DNA of 64,000 nucleotides from contig NZ_CAMGZA010000003.1 of the NCBI RefSeq assembly GCF_946151065.1, positions 62,001 through 126,000 of the forward strand. Direction: 5' to 3'. Positions 1-8,613 of this stretch are shown piece by piece (positions within the stretch are counted from its first letter, which is position 1; every line of letters starts with the position of its first letter). This stretch comes from Microbacterium sp. Marseille-Q6965. Lineage in GTDB: Bacteria > Actinomycetota > Actinomycetes > Actinomycetales > Microbacteriaceae. Position numbers and translations under genes: made by a program. The notes below the pieces were generated by a model. It had not been told where the DNA came from. It did not search any database and saw nothing but the letters and a program-made list of their open reading frames with translations.

Positions 1-28
1 ACAGGGCGGTGAGATCCTCGGAGTGCAT
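1..28 (-). CDS. possible 5' end of a gene leaving the window
   Basis: An ATG at 26-28 on the minus strand opens a frame that runs off the left edge (M-H-S-E-D-L-T-A-L). It is divergent from the ABC transporter gene to its right. Only nine codons are visible, so neither the product nor the reality of the gene can be judged. Confidence 0.25.
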
Positions 29-215
29 GCGACGAACGTAGCAGCGGGCCGCGCCAGCTCCGATGGGGAGAACTCACCCCCCTAGCGATACCGGCCGCGG
101 CGCCGTGCGCATCGGGCGCCGCGCGCGTCGGGCGCCCCGCCATCCGCCTCCCGGACGATGCGGATCATCCCCTGGGCCGATGCGCGACGGGGCGGCCAGG
201 CGCTGGGATGGGCAC

Positions 216-1136
216 ATGATCACGGCAGAGAACCTCACGAAGCGCTTCGGCGCCCACACGGCGGTGGACGACGTCTCGTTCACGGCGAGGCCCGGGCAGG
301 TCACCGGCTTCCTCGGGCCGAACGGAGCGGGCAAGTCGACGACCATGCGCATGATCATGGGGCTCGATCGGCCCACCTCCGGGCGCACGACCGTGGGTGG
401 TCGCCCCTTCGCCGAGCACGCCGATCCGATGCGGCAGGCCGGCGCGCTGCTCGACGCGAAGGCGGTGCACCCCGGCCGCACGGCCGAGGCCCATCTGCGC
501 ATGCTCGCCGCGACCAACGGCATCTCACGGTCGCGGGTGAAGGAGGTGCTCGAGCTCACCGGTATCGAGGCCGTCGCCCGCCGCCGCATCGGCGGGTTCT
601 CGCTCGGCATGCACCAGCGGCTCGGCATCGCCGCGACGATGCTGGGAGACCCGCAGGTGCTCATCTTCGACGAGCCCGTGAACGGCCTCGACCCCGAGGG
701 CGTGCACTGGGTGCGCGGCTTCGCGCGAGCGCGGGCGGCCGAGGGCCGCACGGTGTTCATCTCGTCGCACCTCATGAGCGAGATGGCGCAGACGGCCAAC
801 CACATCATCGTGCTCGGGCGTGGCCGGGTGCTCGCCGACGCCCCGATCGCCGAGTTCCTCGCCGCCGCCCGTCGCGAGGTCACCCGCGTGCGGGTCTCGG
901 ACGGCGCCGCTCTTGCCTCGCTGCTGAGCAGCAGCGGGGTGACGGTCACCCCGGGGGCCGACGGTTCGCTCGAGGTGGAGGGTGTTCCCGCCCGGCGCAT
1001 CGCCCGCGTAGCGAGCGAGGCGGGTCTGGAGCTCGACGAGCTGACCCCCGTCTCCGCCTCTCTGGAGGAGGCCTACCTCGCGCTCACCGGCGAGGCGACC
1101 GAGTACCGCAGCGACACCGCGGCCCTGGCCGCCTGA
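216..1136 (+). CDS. ABC transporter ATP-binding protein (exporter type)
   Basis: A 306-aa ABC ATPase that would power an ABC-2-like exporter at the inner face of the membrane. Visible motifs are Walker A GPNGAGKS at residues 34-41, a signature-like SLGMHQRL near 130, Walker B with DEPVNGLDP near 150 and the H-loop SSHLM near 180. The C-terminal third has the variable tail of the CcmA/DrrA-type subfamily. The frame stays open upstream to 63, but homology starts at MITAENLTKRF, so the ATG at 216 is chosen. The permease follows 27 nt downstream and should be its partner. The substrate cannot be told; lantibiotic or drug export is typical of such pairs. Confidence 0.85.
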   Translation: MITAENLTKRFGAHTAVDDVSFTARPGQVTGFLGPNGAGKSTTMRMIMGLDRPTSGRTTVGGRPFAEHADPMRQAGALLDAKAVHPGRTAEAHLRMLAATNGISRSRVKEVLELTGIEAVARRRIGGFSLGMHQRLGIAATMLGDPQVLIFDEPVNGLDPEGVHWVRGFARARAAEGRTVFISSHLMSEMAQTANHIIVLGRGRVLADAPIAEFLAAARREVTRVRVSDGAALASLLSSSGVTVTPGADGSLEVEGVPARRIARVASEAGLELDELTPVSASLEEAYLALTGEATEYRSDTAALAA

Positions 1137-1163
1137 TCCCCATTCCCCGAAAGGCATATCACG

Positions 1164-2009
1164 ATGTCGACCCTCGCTTCCGCCGCCCCCGTCCACGCCC
1201 CGCACGTTCCCGCCACCGGGTCGCGCCTCACCTTCGGTGGCCTGGTGAAGGCCGAGTGGATCTCGCTGACGAGCCTGCGCGGCACGCACCTCGCGCTGTG
1301 GATCGGCGCCGCCCTGGCGTTCGGGCTCACCGCCGGAATGTCGTTCATCTACGGCCTCTCCACCACGCGCGACGACAACCCCATGCCGATCGAGGGCGTG
1401 CCACCCCTGTCGATGGCGATCCTCAACGGCTACATCGTGGCCATCGCCGTCGCGGTGGTGCTGGGCGCCGCGGCCTACGCCAAGGAGCACGCCACCGGCT
1501 CCCTGCGCACCCAGCTCGCGGCGGCGCCTCGCCGCGTCCCCACCCTCGGCGCCAAGGCGGTCGTCGTCGGCGGCACGCTGTTCGTCTTCGCCGCCGCCGG
1601 GTTCGCCCTCTGCCTCGCCGCCTGCGCCGGCATCTATGCCGCCTTCGACATGCCGACGAACGTGGTCGACGCGGTGCCGGAGCTGGTCCTTCCCGTCCTC
1701 GGCATCGCGCTCGGCACGGCGCTGGCAGGCGTCTTCGCCCTGGGCCTGTCGGCCATGCTGCGGTCGGAGACCTGGTCGATCACGCTCACGTTCGTGTTCA
1801 TCTTCGTGCTGCCGACGCTGCTGTACACGCTGCCGTGGGAGTGGGCACAGCGGACCTCCGAGTACCTCCTGGGTACGACGATCCAGGAGCTTCCCGATAC
1901 GACGGGCGGCCTCGCCGGTGACTACCTGACCGATCTGGCGGTCACCGTGGCGTGGGTCGTGGCGGCGTTCGTCGGCGGCGCGCTCGTCATGCACCGCCGC
2001 GACGCCTAG
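1164..2009 (+). CDS. ABC transporter permease (ABC-2 type)
   Basis: A 281-aa integral membrane protein lying 27 nt after the ATPase gene, with AAGG as a Shine-Dalgarno about 10 nt before the ATG. After a cytoplasmic N-terminus of about 45 residues there are about six hydrophobic segments (near 47-68, 95-115, 135-165, 178-198, 205-228 and 255-276), the layout of ABC-2 permeases. A large extracytoplasmic loop lies between segments 1 and 2. It presumably forms the channel for the ATPase at 216-1136. Substrate unknown. Confidence 0.8.
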   Translation: MSTLASAAPVHAPHVPATGSRLTFGGLVKAEWISLTSLRGTHLALWIGAALAFGLTAGMSFIYGLSTTRDDNPMPIEGVPPLSMAILNGYIVAIAVAVVLGAAAYAKEHATGSLRTQLAAAPRRVPTLGAKAVVVGGTLFVFAAAGFALCLAACAGIYAAFDMPTNVVDAVPELVLPVLGIALGTALAGVFALGLSAMLRSETWSITLTFVFIFVLPTLLYTLPWEWAQRTSEYLLGTTIQELPDTTGGLAGDYLTDLAVTVAWVVAAFVGGALVMHRRDA

Positions 2010-2035
2010 CGACCGACGCCCGCCCGCGGGGCCGC

Positions 2036-3022
2036 TCAGCGCGCGGCGCGGGCGGCCCGTGCGAACGGCCACTCGCTGCGGGTGAGGCGCTCGCACTCCT
2101 CCCAGACCCGACGGCGGACCTCAGGATCGCTGGAGGTGGGGGAGGGCGTCTGCCGCACGGGCGCCCCGCGCGTGACGAAGCGCGGCCCCCAGTACTGGCC
2201 GCCCTCGACGCGCGGGTCCACGAGCGCGCGCACGGGCGCCCACGCGCCCCGCTCCTTGCTCTGTGCGATCGGCGCCTGCAGCGCGTCACGCAGCCGCTTG
2301 CCGCGGCTGGGCTGGTTCACGCCATGCACCGTGGGCGTGCGGCCGCCGATGGCATAGCCGGGGTGCGCCACGACGCTCGCCACCGGCACATCGGCCGCGC
2401 GCAGACGCGCGTCGGCCTCGAGTCCCAAGGCCTGCACGACGACCTTCGACTGCACGTACGCGCGCCACGCCGCATAGCCCCGTTCCAACTGCATGTCGGT
2501 CGGTTCATACACGCCGAGCCGCGTCGACACGCTGCCGAGCCACACCATGCGGGGCGTCACGCCGCGGGCGGCCGTCTTGGCGAGGGTCACCAGCAACTCG
2601 GCGGCGAGAACGAAGTGGCCCAGCGCGTTCGTCGCGATGACGAGCTCGCGGCCGTCGCGCGTCAGCTCTCGCCGGCGCGGGGTGTGCACGATGCCGGCGT
2701 TCAGCAGCACCCCGTCCAGGCGGCCGCGCTGAAACAGTCCGCCGCGCACCGAGGCGGCGGCCGCGCGAATGGATCCCGGGTTGGCGACGTCGAGCAGCAG
2801 CGTCTCGACCGACGCGCCGGGCACGCGGGCCTCCAGCGCGTCGTGGGCGGCGGCAAGACGATTCGGGTGACGACCGCTGAGGATGACGTGCGCGCCGGCA
2901 CCGGCCAACTGCTCGGCGGCGAAGTAGCCCAGGCCCTTGTTGCCCCCGGTGATGAGGAAGGTGCGCCCGGACTGGTCGGGCAGGCGCGTGGGATCCCACG
3001 ACGGGCGTTCGCGGGCGATCAC
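2036..3022 (-). CDS. short-chain dehydrogenase/reductase
   Basis: A 328-aa NAD(P)-dependent oxidoreductase of the retinol-dehydrogenase-like SDR group. The Rossmann motif is TGGNKGLG, followed by an NAG (LLNAGIV) motif and the YVQSK active-site pair (YxxxK). The C-terminus is long for the family. The start is GTG at 3022: a -10-like TATCTT ends exactly 6 nt before it on the minus strand, suggesting a leaderless transcript, and the longer upstream frame would run through the HAD gene. The gene converges with the ABC permease at 2009. Substrate not predictable. Confidence 0.8.
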   Translation of the reverse strand: MIARERPSWDPTRLPDQSGRTFLITGGNKGLGYFAAEQLAGAGAHVILSGRHPNRLAAAHDALEARVPGASVETLLLDVANPGSIRAAAASVRGGLFQRGRLDGVLLNAGIVHTPRRRELTRDGRELVIATNALGHFVLAAELLVTLAKTAARGVTPRMVWLGSVSTRLGVYEPTDMQLERGYAAWRAYVQSKVVVQALGLEADARLRAADVPVASVVAHPGYAIGGRTPTVHGVNQPSRGKRLRDALQAPIAQSKERGAWAPVRALVDPRVEGGQYWGPRFVTRGAPVRQTPSPTSSDPEVRRRVWEECERLTRSEWPFARAARAAR

Positions 3023-3028
3023 CCTCCG

Positions 3029-3034
3029 AAGATA
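3029..3034 (-). promoter_or_regulatory. -10 box of leaderless SDR transcript
   Basis: TATCTT on the minus strand, with 6 nt (CGGAGG) before the GTG at 3022. This spacing recurs at many genes in the window and places the transcription start on the start codon. Confidence 0.5.
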
Positions 3035-3106
3035 GCCCGCGCCGACGGCCGCCGGTGCGCACGGCACGCGGCCGGCACGCGGGCCGTGGCCGAATAGGCT
3101 GACCCC

Positions 3107-3925
3107 ATGGCGCGACGCGATGGAATCGAGTGCTGGCTGACCGACATGGACGGCGTCCTCGTGCACGAGGAACAGCCCATCCCCGGCGCCCGTGAGCTGC
3201 TGACCCAGTGGCGCGAGACGGGCACGCCGTTTCTCGTGCTGACGAACAACTCCATCTTCACGCCCCGTGACCTCTCGGCCCGGTTGCGCAACTCGGGGAT
3301 CGACGTTCCCGAGCAGAACATCTGGACGAGCGCGCTGGCCACCGCCGCGTTCCTGAAGTCGCAGAGCCCGGGCGGCACCGCGTTCGTCATCGGCGAGGCC
3401 GGCATCCTCACCGCGATGCACGAGGCGGGGTTCATCATGACGGAGTCGGATCCCGACTACGTGGTCGTGGGGGAGACCCGCAACTACTCCTTCGAGGCGC
3501 TCACCAAGGCCGTGCGGCTCATCAACGGCGGCGCGCGGTTCATCTCCACGAACCCCGACGCCACCGGGCCGAGCGCGCAGGGCGTGCTGCCCGCGACGGG
3601 CGCCATCAACGCGCTCATCACCGCCGCCACCGGCAAGGAGCCCTACATCGTGGGCAAGCCCAACCCGATGATGTTCCGCTCGGCCCTGAACCGCATCGGT
3701 GCCCACAGCGAGAACACGGGCATGATCGGGGACCGGATGGACACCGACATCGTCGCGGGCATCGAGGCAGGCCTGCACACCGTGCTCGTCATGACGGGCA
3801 TCAGCACGCCGTCCTCCATCCAGCGTTACCCGTTCCGGCCCGACGAGATCGTCGACTCCGTCGCCGACCTGCTCGACCCGGTCGCGGAGGGCGAGGGCGG
3901 GGCGGAGCTCGACGCGGGCATCTGA
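3107..3925 (+). CDS. HAD-IIA (NagD-like) sugar-phosphatase family hydrolase
   Basis: A 272-aa HAD-superfamily phosphatase. The catalytic DxD of motif I is in LTDMDGVL (Asp13/Asp15), motif II is in LTNNS, the lysine motif in GKPNPMMF, and motif III in GDRMDTD. The C2-cap arrangement and length match NagD/4-nitrophenylphosphatase (HAD-IIA) enzymes, which act on small sugar or nucleotide phosphates. TAGGCT ends 6 nt before the ATG, so the mRNA is probably leaderless. It is divergent from the SDR gene and is followed closely by a 32-aa membrane peptide. Confidence 0.85.
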   Translation: MARRDGIECWLTDMDGVLVHEEQPIPGARELLTQWRETGTPFLVLTNNSIFTPRDLSARLRNSGIDVPEQNIWTSALATAAFLKSQSPGGTAFVIGEAGILTAMHEAGFIMTESDPDYVVVGETRNYSFEALTKAVRLINGGARFISTNPDATGPSAQGVLPATGAINALITAATGKEPYIVGKPNPMMFRSALNRIGAHSENTGMIGDRMDTDIVAGIEAGLHTVLVMTGISTPSSIQRYPFRPDEIVDSVADLLDPVAEGEGGAELDAGI

Positions 3926-3951
3926 GGCCCGGCGGCGCCTAGGCTGAGGCC

Positions 3952-4050
3952 ATGGACGTGCGTGACCTCATGTTCGCCGTCGCGGTGCTGTGCATCGGCG
4001 GCACGCTCGTCGTCTTCGTCATGCAGTGGTGGCGCAACCGCGACAAGTAG
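3952..4050 (+). CDS. 32-aa single-pass membrane peptide
   Basis: A very short frame encoding 32 residues, with one hydrophobic helix at about residues 7-24 followed by a positively charged tail (QWWRNRDK), which predicts N-out/C-in insertion. It is supported by a TAGGCT -10 box at 3940-3945 exactly 6 nt before the ATG, the same arrangement as the HAD gene 0.8 kb upstream. No family is recognised. It could also be a non-coding start signal, but codon choice is strongly GC-ending, as in real genes here. Confidence 0.6.
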   Translation: MDVRDLMFAVAVLCIGGTLVVFVMQWWRNRDK

Positions 4051-4063
4051 TCCGCGCGGACGA

Positions 4064-4966
4064 TCAGCGCAGCACGAGGGCGGCGGCACCCACGAGCGGG
4101 CCCTCGTCGCCGAGAGCGCTGCGCACCACGCGCACGGAGCGCGCGTAGGGCAGCACGGCGGTCTCGCGCACCGTCGCCGCGACGAGATCGACGTAGTCGG
4201 CCGAAACCCGCGAGAACCCGCCGCCGATCGCGATCACGTCGAGGTCGAGCAGCGTCGCGGCGTCGGCCAGGGCGCGCCCGACGGCCCGTGCCGATCGCTC
4301 CACGGCGGCCCGCGCGAGCGGGTCCCCCTCCGCCGCCGAGCGCGCCAGGTCCTCGCCCGTCTCGCCGTCCCAGCCCTGCTGACGCGCCCAGCGCACGGTG
4401 TGCGGTCCGGAGGCGATCTCCTCGGTGGTCGACCCGTCGACGAACGTCTGCCCGAGGTGGCCGGCGTTGCCGCTCGCGCCGCCGATGGGCCGGCCCTCGA
4501 TGACGATGCCGCCGCCCACGCCGGTGGAGACGACGATCGACAGGGACGCCCGCGACCCGGCGGCCGCACCGATCCACGACTCCGCGAGTGCCAGACAGCC
4601 GCCGTCGTGCCGCAGGCGCACGACGGCGTCGGGGAGCCCGGTGGCTCCGATCACCGCGTCGCGGACGGCGTCGACGATGCCGAACCCTCGCACACCCGGC
4701 ATGTTGACGGGCGCGATCGTGCCACCGCTCAGATCGACGGGGCCCGCCGAGCCGATGCCCGCTCCCGCGAACGCCACGCCCGCGGGAAGGTGCGCGAGCG
4801 CGTCGCCCACCACCGCGGAGAGGCCGTCGCGCAGCACGGACGGCGTGACCTCGCGCCCCGTCGCCCGGCGACACCTCGTGCCCGGCACCACGACGCCGTC
4901 GCCCGTGACGAGCGCGGCCTCGACCTTGGTCCCGCCGAGGTCCACGCCGAGGGCGACGGCGCTCAC
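4064..4966 (-). CDS. ROK family sugar kinase / glucokinase-like
   Basis: A 300-aa ROK-family protein that probably phosphorylates glucose or another hexose with ATP. The N-terminal phosphate-binding motif LGVDLGGTK is at residues 6-14, and a glycine-rich STGVGGGIVI lies near 150. The usual ROK zinc cluster (CxCGxxGCxE after GH) is absent: after AGHLGQTFVDG there are no cysteines. The GTG start at 4966 overlaps the pyrE stop as GTGA, so the two genes are translationally coupled. There is no helix-turn-helix, so it is an enzyme and not a ROK repressor. Confidence 0.75.
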   Translation of the reverse strand: MSAVALGVDLGGTKVEAALVTGDGVVVPGTRCRRATGREVTPSVLRDGLSAVVGDALAHLPAGVAFAGAGIGSAGPVDLSGGTIAPVNMPGVRGFGIVDAVRDAVIGATGLPDAVVRLRHDGGCLALAESWIGAAAGSRASLSIVVSTGVGGGIVIEGRPIGGASGNAGHLGQTFVDGSTTEEIASGPHTVRWARQQGWDGETGEDLARSAAEGDPLARAAVERSARAVGRALADAATLLDLDVIAIGGGFSRVSADYVDLVAATVRETAVLPYARSVRVVRSALGDEGPLVGAAALVLR

Positions 4967-5544
4967 TGCGGCTGCAGCCCCAGGTCGTCGAGATCGATCG
5001 CCGCCCGCCACTCCAGCCCCTCGGCCTCGACGGCGGCCTGCGCGCCGGTCTTGCGGTCGACGATGACGGCGACGGCGGCGACATCGGCGCCCGCCCGGCG
5101 CAGCGCCTCGACCGCCTTGAGGGCGGACTGGCCGGTCGTGGAGGTGTCCTCCACCACGACGACGCGGCGACCCTCGACCTCCGCGCCCTCGATCTGACGC
5201 CCCCGGCCGTGGTCCTTGGGCTCCTTGCGCACGACGAAGGCGTCGAGGGGCCGATCGGTCCCCGCGGACGCGTGCATCACGGCGTTGGCGATCGGGTCGG
5301 CACCGAGCGTCAGCCCCCCGACGGCCACCACGCCGTCGATGTCGGCGATGAGGTCGCTCATGATGCGGCCGATGGCGGGGGCCGCGCGGTGGTCGAGAGT
5401 GAGCTTGCGCATATCCACGTAGTAGGTGGCCTTCTTGCCACTGGAGAGCGTGAAGTCGCCGTGGAACACCGCCTCGTCGCGGATGAGAGCGATGAGCTGC
5501 TGGCGCTCGGCCTCGAGCTCGGGGGTGGATGCGGGTGCGGCCAT
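4963..5544 (-). CDS. pyrE: orotate phosphoribosyltransferase
   Basis: A 193-aa enzyme converting orotate and PRPP to orotidine 5'-phosphate in pyrimidine synthesis. The PRPP-binding motif VVVVEDTSTTGQS lies near residue 120, and the FTLSSGKKATYYVD substrate loop is near the N-terminus. Length is normal for the short PyrE type. TAGACT ends 6 nt before the ATG on the minus strand, implying a leaderless mRNA. The downstream ROK kinase gene overlaps it by 4 nt. Divergent from xth. Confidence 0.92.
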   Translation of the reverse strand: MAAPASTPELEAERQQLIALIRDEAVFHGDFTLSSGKKATYYVDMRKLTLDHRAAPAIGRIMSDLIADIDGVVAVGGLTLGADPIANAVMHASAGTDRPLDAFVVRKEPKDHGRGRQIEGAEVEGRRVVVVEDTSTTGQSALKAVEALRRAGADVAAVAVIVDRKTGAQAAVEAEGLEWRAAIDLDDLGLQPQ

Positions 5545-5622
5545 GCGCCCAGTCTAGGGACAGCGGTGCTGCGGAACCCGCCGGACGCGGGTGGCGTCGG
5601 AGGCGCGGATTAGGCTGGGGCC

Positions 5623-6468
5623 ATGCGCCTGGCCACCTGGAATGTGAACTCCATCCGCGCCCGCGTGGACCGCATCGTCGGCTTCGCCGACCGCGAGCAC
5701 ATCGACGTGCTGGCCATGCAGGAGATCAAGTGCACGCCCGAGCAGTTCCCCTATGAGGCCTTCGAGGCGGCCGGATACCACGTGGAGGCGCATGGCCTGA
5801 ACCAGTGGAACGGCGTGGCCATCGCGAGCCGCGAGCCCATCGAGGACGTGGAGTATGCCTTTCCCGGCATGCCGGGCTATCAAAAGGGGCACACCGGCGA
5901 CGACGCGCCGCAGGAGGCCCGCGCGATCGGCGCGACCGTCAACGGCGTGCGGCTCTGGAGCCTGTACGTGCCCAACGGCCGCAGCCTGGCCGACCCCCAC
6001 TACGCCTACAAGCTCCGTTGGCTCGACGCGCTGCGCGCATACACGACCGACGCGCTGACGTCCGACCCCGACCTGCCGCTCGCCCTGGTCGGCGACTTCA
6101 ACATCGCCCCCACCGACGCCGACAACGGCGACCCCGCCGTCGTCCCGGGCGCCTCCACCCACGTCTCCCCGGCCGAGCGCGAGGCGTTCCACGCGCTCGA
6201 GAGCGCCGGGCTGCGCGACGTGGTGCGCCCCTTCGTGCCCGAGGGCTTCACGTACTGGGACTACAAGCAGCTGAAGTTCCCCCGCAATCAGGGCATGCGC
6301 ATCGACTTCATCCTCGGATCGCGGGCGCTCGCGGACGCGACCGCGGGAGCGGCGATCCACCGGGACGAGCGCAAGGGCGTGCAGCCCAGCGACCACGTTC
6401 CCGTCGTCGTCGATCTCGACTTCCCGTCGGACGACGACGACGCGGACGTGCCGATGATCTTCGGCTGA
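5623..6468 (+). CDS. xth: exodeoxyribonuclease III (AP endonuclease)
   Basis: A 281-aa endonuclease/exonuclease/phosphatase-fold protein acting in base excision repair. The motifs are TWNVNSIRARV at the N-terminus, MQEIKC near residue 35 (metal-binding Glu), GDFNIAP near 155 and SDHVPVVVDLDF at the C-terminus with the catalytic Asp-His pair. TAGGCT at 5611-5616 ends 6 nt before the ATG (leaderless). Divergent from pyrE. Confidence 0.92.
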   Translation: MRLATWNVNSIRARVDRIVGFADREHIDVLAMQEIKCTPEQFPYEAFEAAGYHVEAHGLNQWNGVAIASREPIEDVEYAFPGMPGYQKGHTGDDAPQEARAIGATVNGVRLWSLYVPNGRSLADPHYAYKLRWLDALRAYTTDALTSDPDLPLALVGDFNIAPTDADNGDPAVVPGASTHVSPAEREAFHALESAGLRDVVRPFVPEGFTYWDYKQLKFPRNQGMRIDFILGSRALADATAGAAIHRDERKGVQPSDHVPVVVDLDFPSDDDDADVPMIFG

Positions 6469-6482
6469 CCGACATGCCCGCC

Positions 6483-6499
6483 GCGGCGGCTCCCGCCGC
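6483..6499. terminator. weak hairpin after xth
   Basis: GCGGCGG and CCGCCGC form a 7-bp stem around a 3-nt loop just downstream of xth and before the kinase gene. There is no T-run, so termination is only possible. Confidence 0.3.
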
Positions 6500-6554
6500 C
6501 GGGGTCCGCCGTACGGGGGAGGCCGGCGGACGGCGACCGCCCTACGGTGGAGGG

Positions 6555-7880
6555 ATGACGGCAGTGCACGGCGCCGCGACCGACGCCCCCCTGGTGACGC
6601 CCGACACGGCGACGCGAGCCGCCCCCACGCCGCTGGAGCGGCGACAAGATCTCCTGCTGGCGGCGGCCATGTTCGTCGCGGCGATCGTCAGCGGAGCGCT
6701 CTCCTCGATCTCGCAGTTCTACGGCGAGCGGACCGCCGACGTCGTCTGGACGATCCCCCTGGCCGTGGCCACCACCCTGCCGCTCGCGCTGCGGCGACGG
6801 TACCCGGTGGCCGTCTCCGTCGTCATCTGCACCGCCTACTTCGTGGGCGTGACCGCCTATGTGCCCGAGGCGTTCGTGAGCATGGTGGCCATGTTCATCG
6901 CCATCTACACGATCGGCGCCTGGGTCAACGACCGTCGTCGTGCCTTCTGGGCACGCACCGCCATCGTCGTGGCCATGTTCGTGTGGATGCTCGTGACCAC
7001 GTTCCTCGCCGTCACGGGCGAGGCGGCCGACGAACCCGGGCTGTACGCGGGCGCGTTCTCGCCGCTGGTGGCGTTCATGCTCATCCAATGGCTGATCAAC
7101 GCCGCCTACTTCGGCGGCGCCTGGTTCCTCGGCGATCACGCCTACCGCGCGGCCCTCGATCGCCAGGCGCTGCGTGCCCTCGCGGCGCGGCTCGAGGAGG
7201 AGCGCGAGCTCTCCGCCGCGCAGGCGGTGGCGCTCGACCGGGTGCGCATCGCGCGCGAGCTGCACGATGTCGTGGGCCACCACGTGTCGGTGATGGGAGT
7301 CCAGGCCGGGGCGGCGCGGACGGTGCTCGAGCGGGACCCACATGCCGCAGCCGGGATGCTCCGCGGCATCGAGGACTCGGCGCGGTCTGCGATCGAGGAG
7401 CTGCACCACCTGCTCGACACCCTGCGGACCCCCGAGGACGAGGCGGGCGAGGCGCCGTCCGCGCTGCGTCTGTCGGCGCTCGAGGAGCTCGCCCGCGCCA
7501 TGACGGCCGCCGGCACGCCCACGCGCTTCACGGTCGTGGGCGACCCCGTGGACGTGCCCGACCTCGTTCACGTCAACCTCTACCGCATCGCGCAGGAGGC
7601 CCTCACCAACGCGCGCCGCCACGGGGGCCCCGACGCCACGGCCGACGTGCGGCTGCGCTACGAGTCCGACGCCGTGGAGCTGGAGATCGCCAACACGGGC
7701 TGGGTGCGCTCCGGGGCCCGGCCCGGGATCGGACAGCTCGGCATGCGCGAACGCGCGACGGCATGCGGCGGCACGCTCCACCTGGGGCCCCGGCACGCGG
7801 CAGGCGGCCTCGAGCGCACCGGCTACCTCGTGCGCGTGCGGGTACCGCTCGCGCACGGCGACCAGGGGAGCGCGGCATGA
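6555..7880 (+). CDS. sensor histidine kinase, NarL/DesK type
   Basis: A 441-aa membrane histidine kinase. About five or six hydrophobic helices occupy residues 30-200, followed by a short coiled linker. The HisKA_3 dimerisation domain has RIARELHDVVGHH with phospho-acceptor His237, and the HATPase domain follows with QEALTNARRHGG (N box) and GIGQLGMRERA (G box). The ATG at 6555 is chosen because TACGGT ends 6 nt before it; the longer frame upstream runs through xth. The gene overlaps its response regulator by ATGA, forming a two-gene operon. The signal is unknown; the N-terminus has no recognised sensor domain. Confidence 0.88.
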   Translation: MTAVHGAATDAPLVTPDTATRAAPTPLERRQDLLLAAAMFVAAIVSGALSSISQFYGERTADVVWTIPLAVATTLPLALRRRYPVAVSVVICTAYFVGVTAYVPEAFVSMVAMFIAIYTIGAWVNDRRRAFWARTAIVVAMFVWMLVTTFLAVTGEAADEPGLYAGAFSPLVAFMLIQWLINAAYFGGAWFLGDHAYRAALDRQALRALAARLEEERELSAAQAVALDRVRIARELHDVVGHHVSVMGVQAGAARTVLERDPHAAAGMLRGIEDSARSAIEELHHLLDTLRTPEDEAGEAPSALRLSALEELARAMTAAGTPTRFTVVGDPVDVPDLVHVNLYRIAQEALTNARRHGGPDATADVRLRYESDAVELEIANTGWVRSGARPGIGQLGMRERATACGGTLHLGPRHAAGGLERTGYLVRVRVPLAHGDQGSAA

Positions 7881-8548
7881 CGCGCGTGCTGATCGTGGAC
7901 GACCACGCCGCGATGCGGATGGGGTTCCGCACCATCCTCGCGGCCTCCGGACTGGAGGTGATCGGCGAGGCCGCCAGCGGCCGGGAGGCGGTGGATGCCG
8001 CCGCGAGCATGCGCCCCGATGTCATCCTCATGGACGTGCAGATGCCCGATCTCGACGGCATCGAGGCGACGCGCCTCATCCTCGGCGACGCGGGCGACGC
8101 TCCGCCCCGGGTGGTGATCGTGACGACGTTCGACCGAGACGACTACCTGTTCGCGGCACTCGACGCCGGCGCCAGCGGCTTCCTGCTCAAGAACGCCGGT
8201 CCGGAGGAGCTGGTGAACGCGGTGCGCGTGGTGGCGGCGGGCGACGCGCTGCTGGCGCCGGAGGTGACGCGCCGGGTCATCGAACGGTTCGCCTCGCCCG
8301 CGTCGAGCGTCGCACCCGCACTCACGCCGGCCACGGCGCCCGCCGCCGGGCAGGACGTCGATCTCACCGAGCGTGAGGCGGAGGTGTTGCGCCTGCTCGC
8401 GCAGGCCATGAGCAACGCGGAGATCGCCGCGCGGCTGTACATCGGTGAGGCGACGGTGAAGACGCACGTGTCGAACATCCTGCTCAAGCTCGGGGTGCGC
8501 GACCGCGTCGCGGCGGTCGTGTACGCGCACCGCCACGGTCTCGCGTGA
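7877..8548 (+). CDS. response regulator, NarL/FixJ family
   Basis: A 223-aa two-domain regulator. The receiver domain (residues 1-120) has the acidic pair Asp8/Asp9, phospho-acceptor Asp53 in LMDVQMPD and a conserved Lys near 105. A LuxR-type HTH (about 160-215) contains LTEREAEVLRLLAQAMSNAE and VKTHVSNIL. Translationally coupled to the kinase gene (ATGA). A strong hairpin follows it. Target genes are unknown. Confidence 0.9.
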   Translation: MTRVLIVDDHAAMRMGFRTILAASGLEVIGEAASGREAVDAAASMRPDVILMDVQMPDLDGIEATRLILGDAGDAPPRVVIVTTFDRDDYLFAALDAGASGFLLKNAGPEELVNAVRVVAAGDALLAPEVTRRVIERFASPASSVAPALTPATAPAAGQDVDLTEREAEVLRLLAQAMSNAEIAARLYIGEATVKTHVSNILLKLGVRDRVAAVVYAHRHGLA

Positions 8549-8572
8549 GCGTCGGGTAGCGGCGCCGCTGAG

Positions 8573-8605
8573 CCGGAGGGGCGCCCCGACCGGGCGCCCC
8601 TCCGG
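8573..8605. terminator. bidirectional hairpin between response regulator and FMN reductase
   Basis: A perfect 14-bp stem (8573-8586 with 8592-8605, CCGGAGGGGCGCCC and its complement) closes a 5-nt loop. It sits between two convergent genes and can serve both. Confidence 0.8.
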
Positions 8606-8613
8606 GCGCCGCG

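Noticed and set aside
158..1921. 587-aa arginine/histidine-rich frame over the first ABC transporter
   Set aside because: A shadow frame of the ATPase and permease genes, which have clear motifs in other frames.
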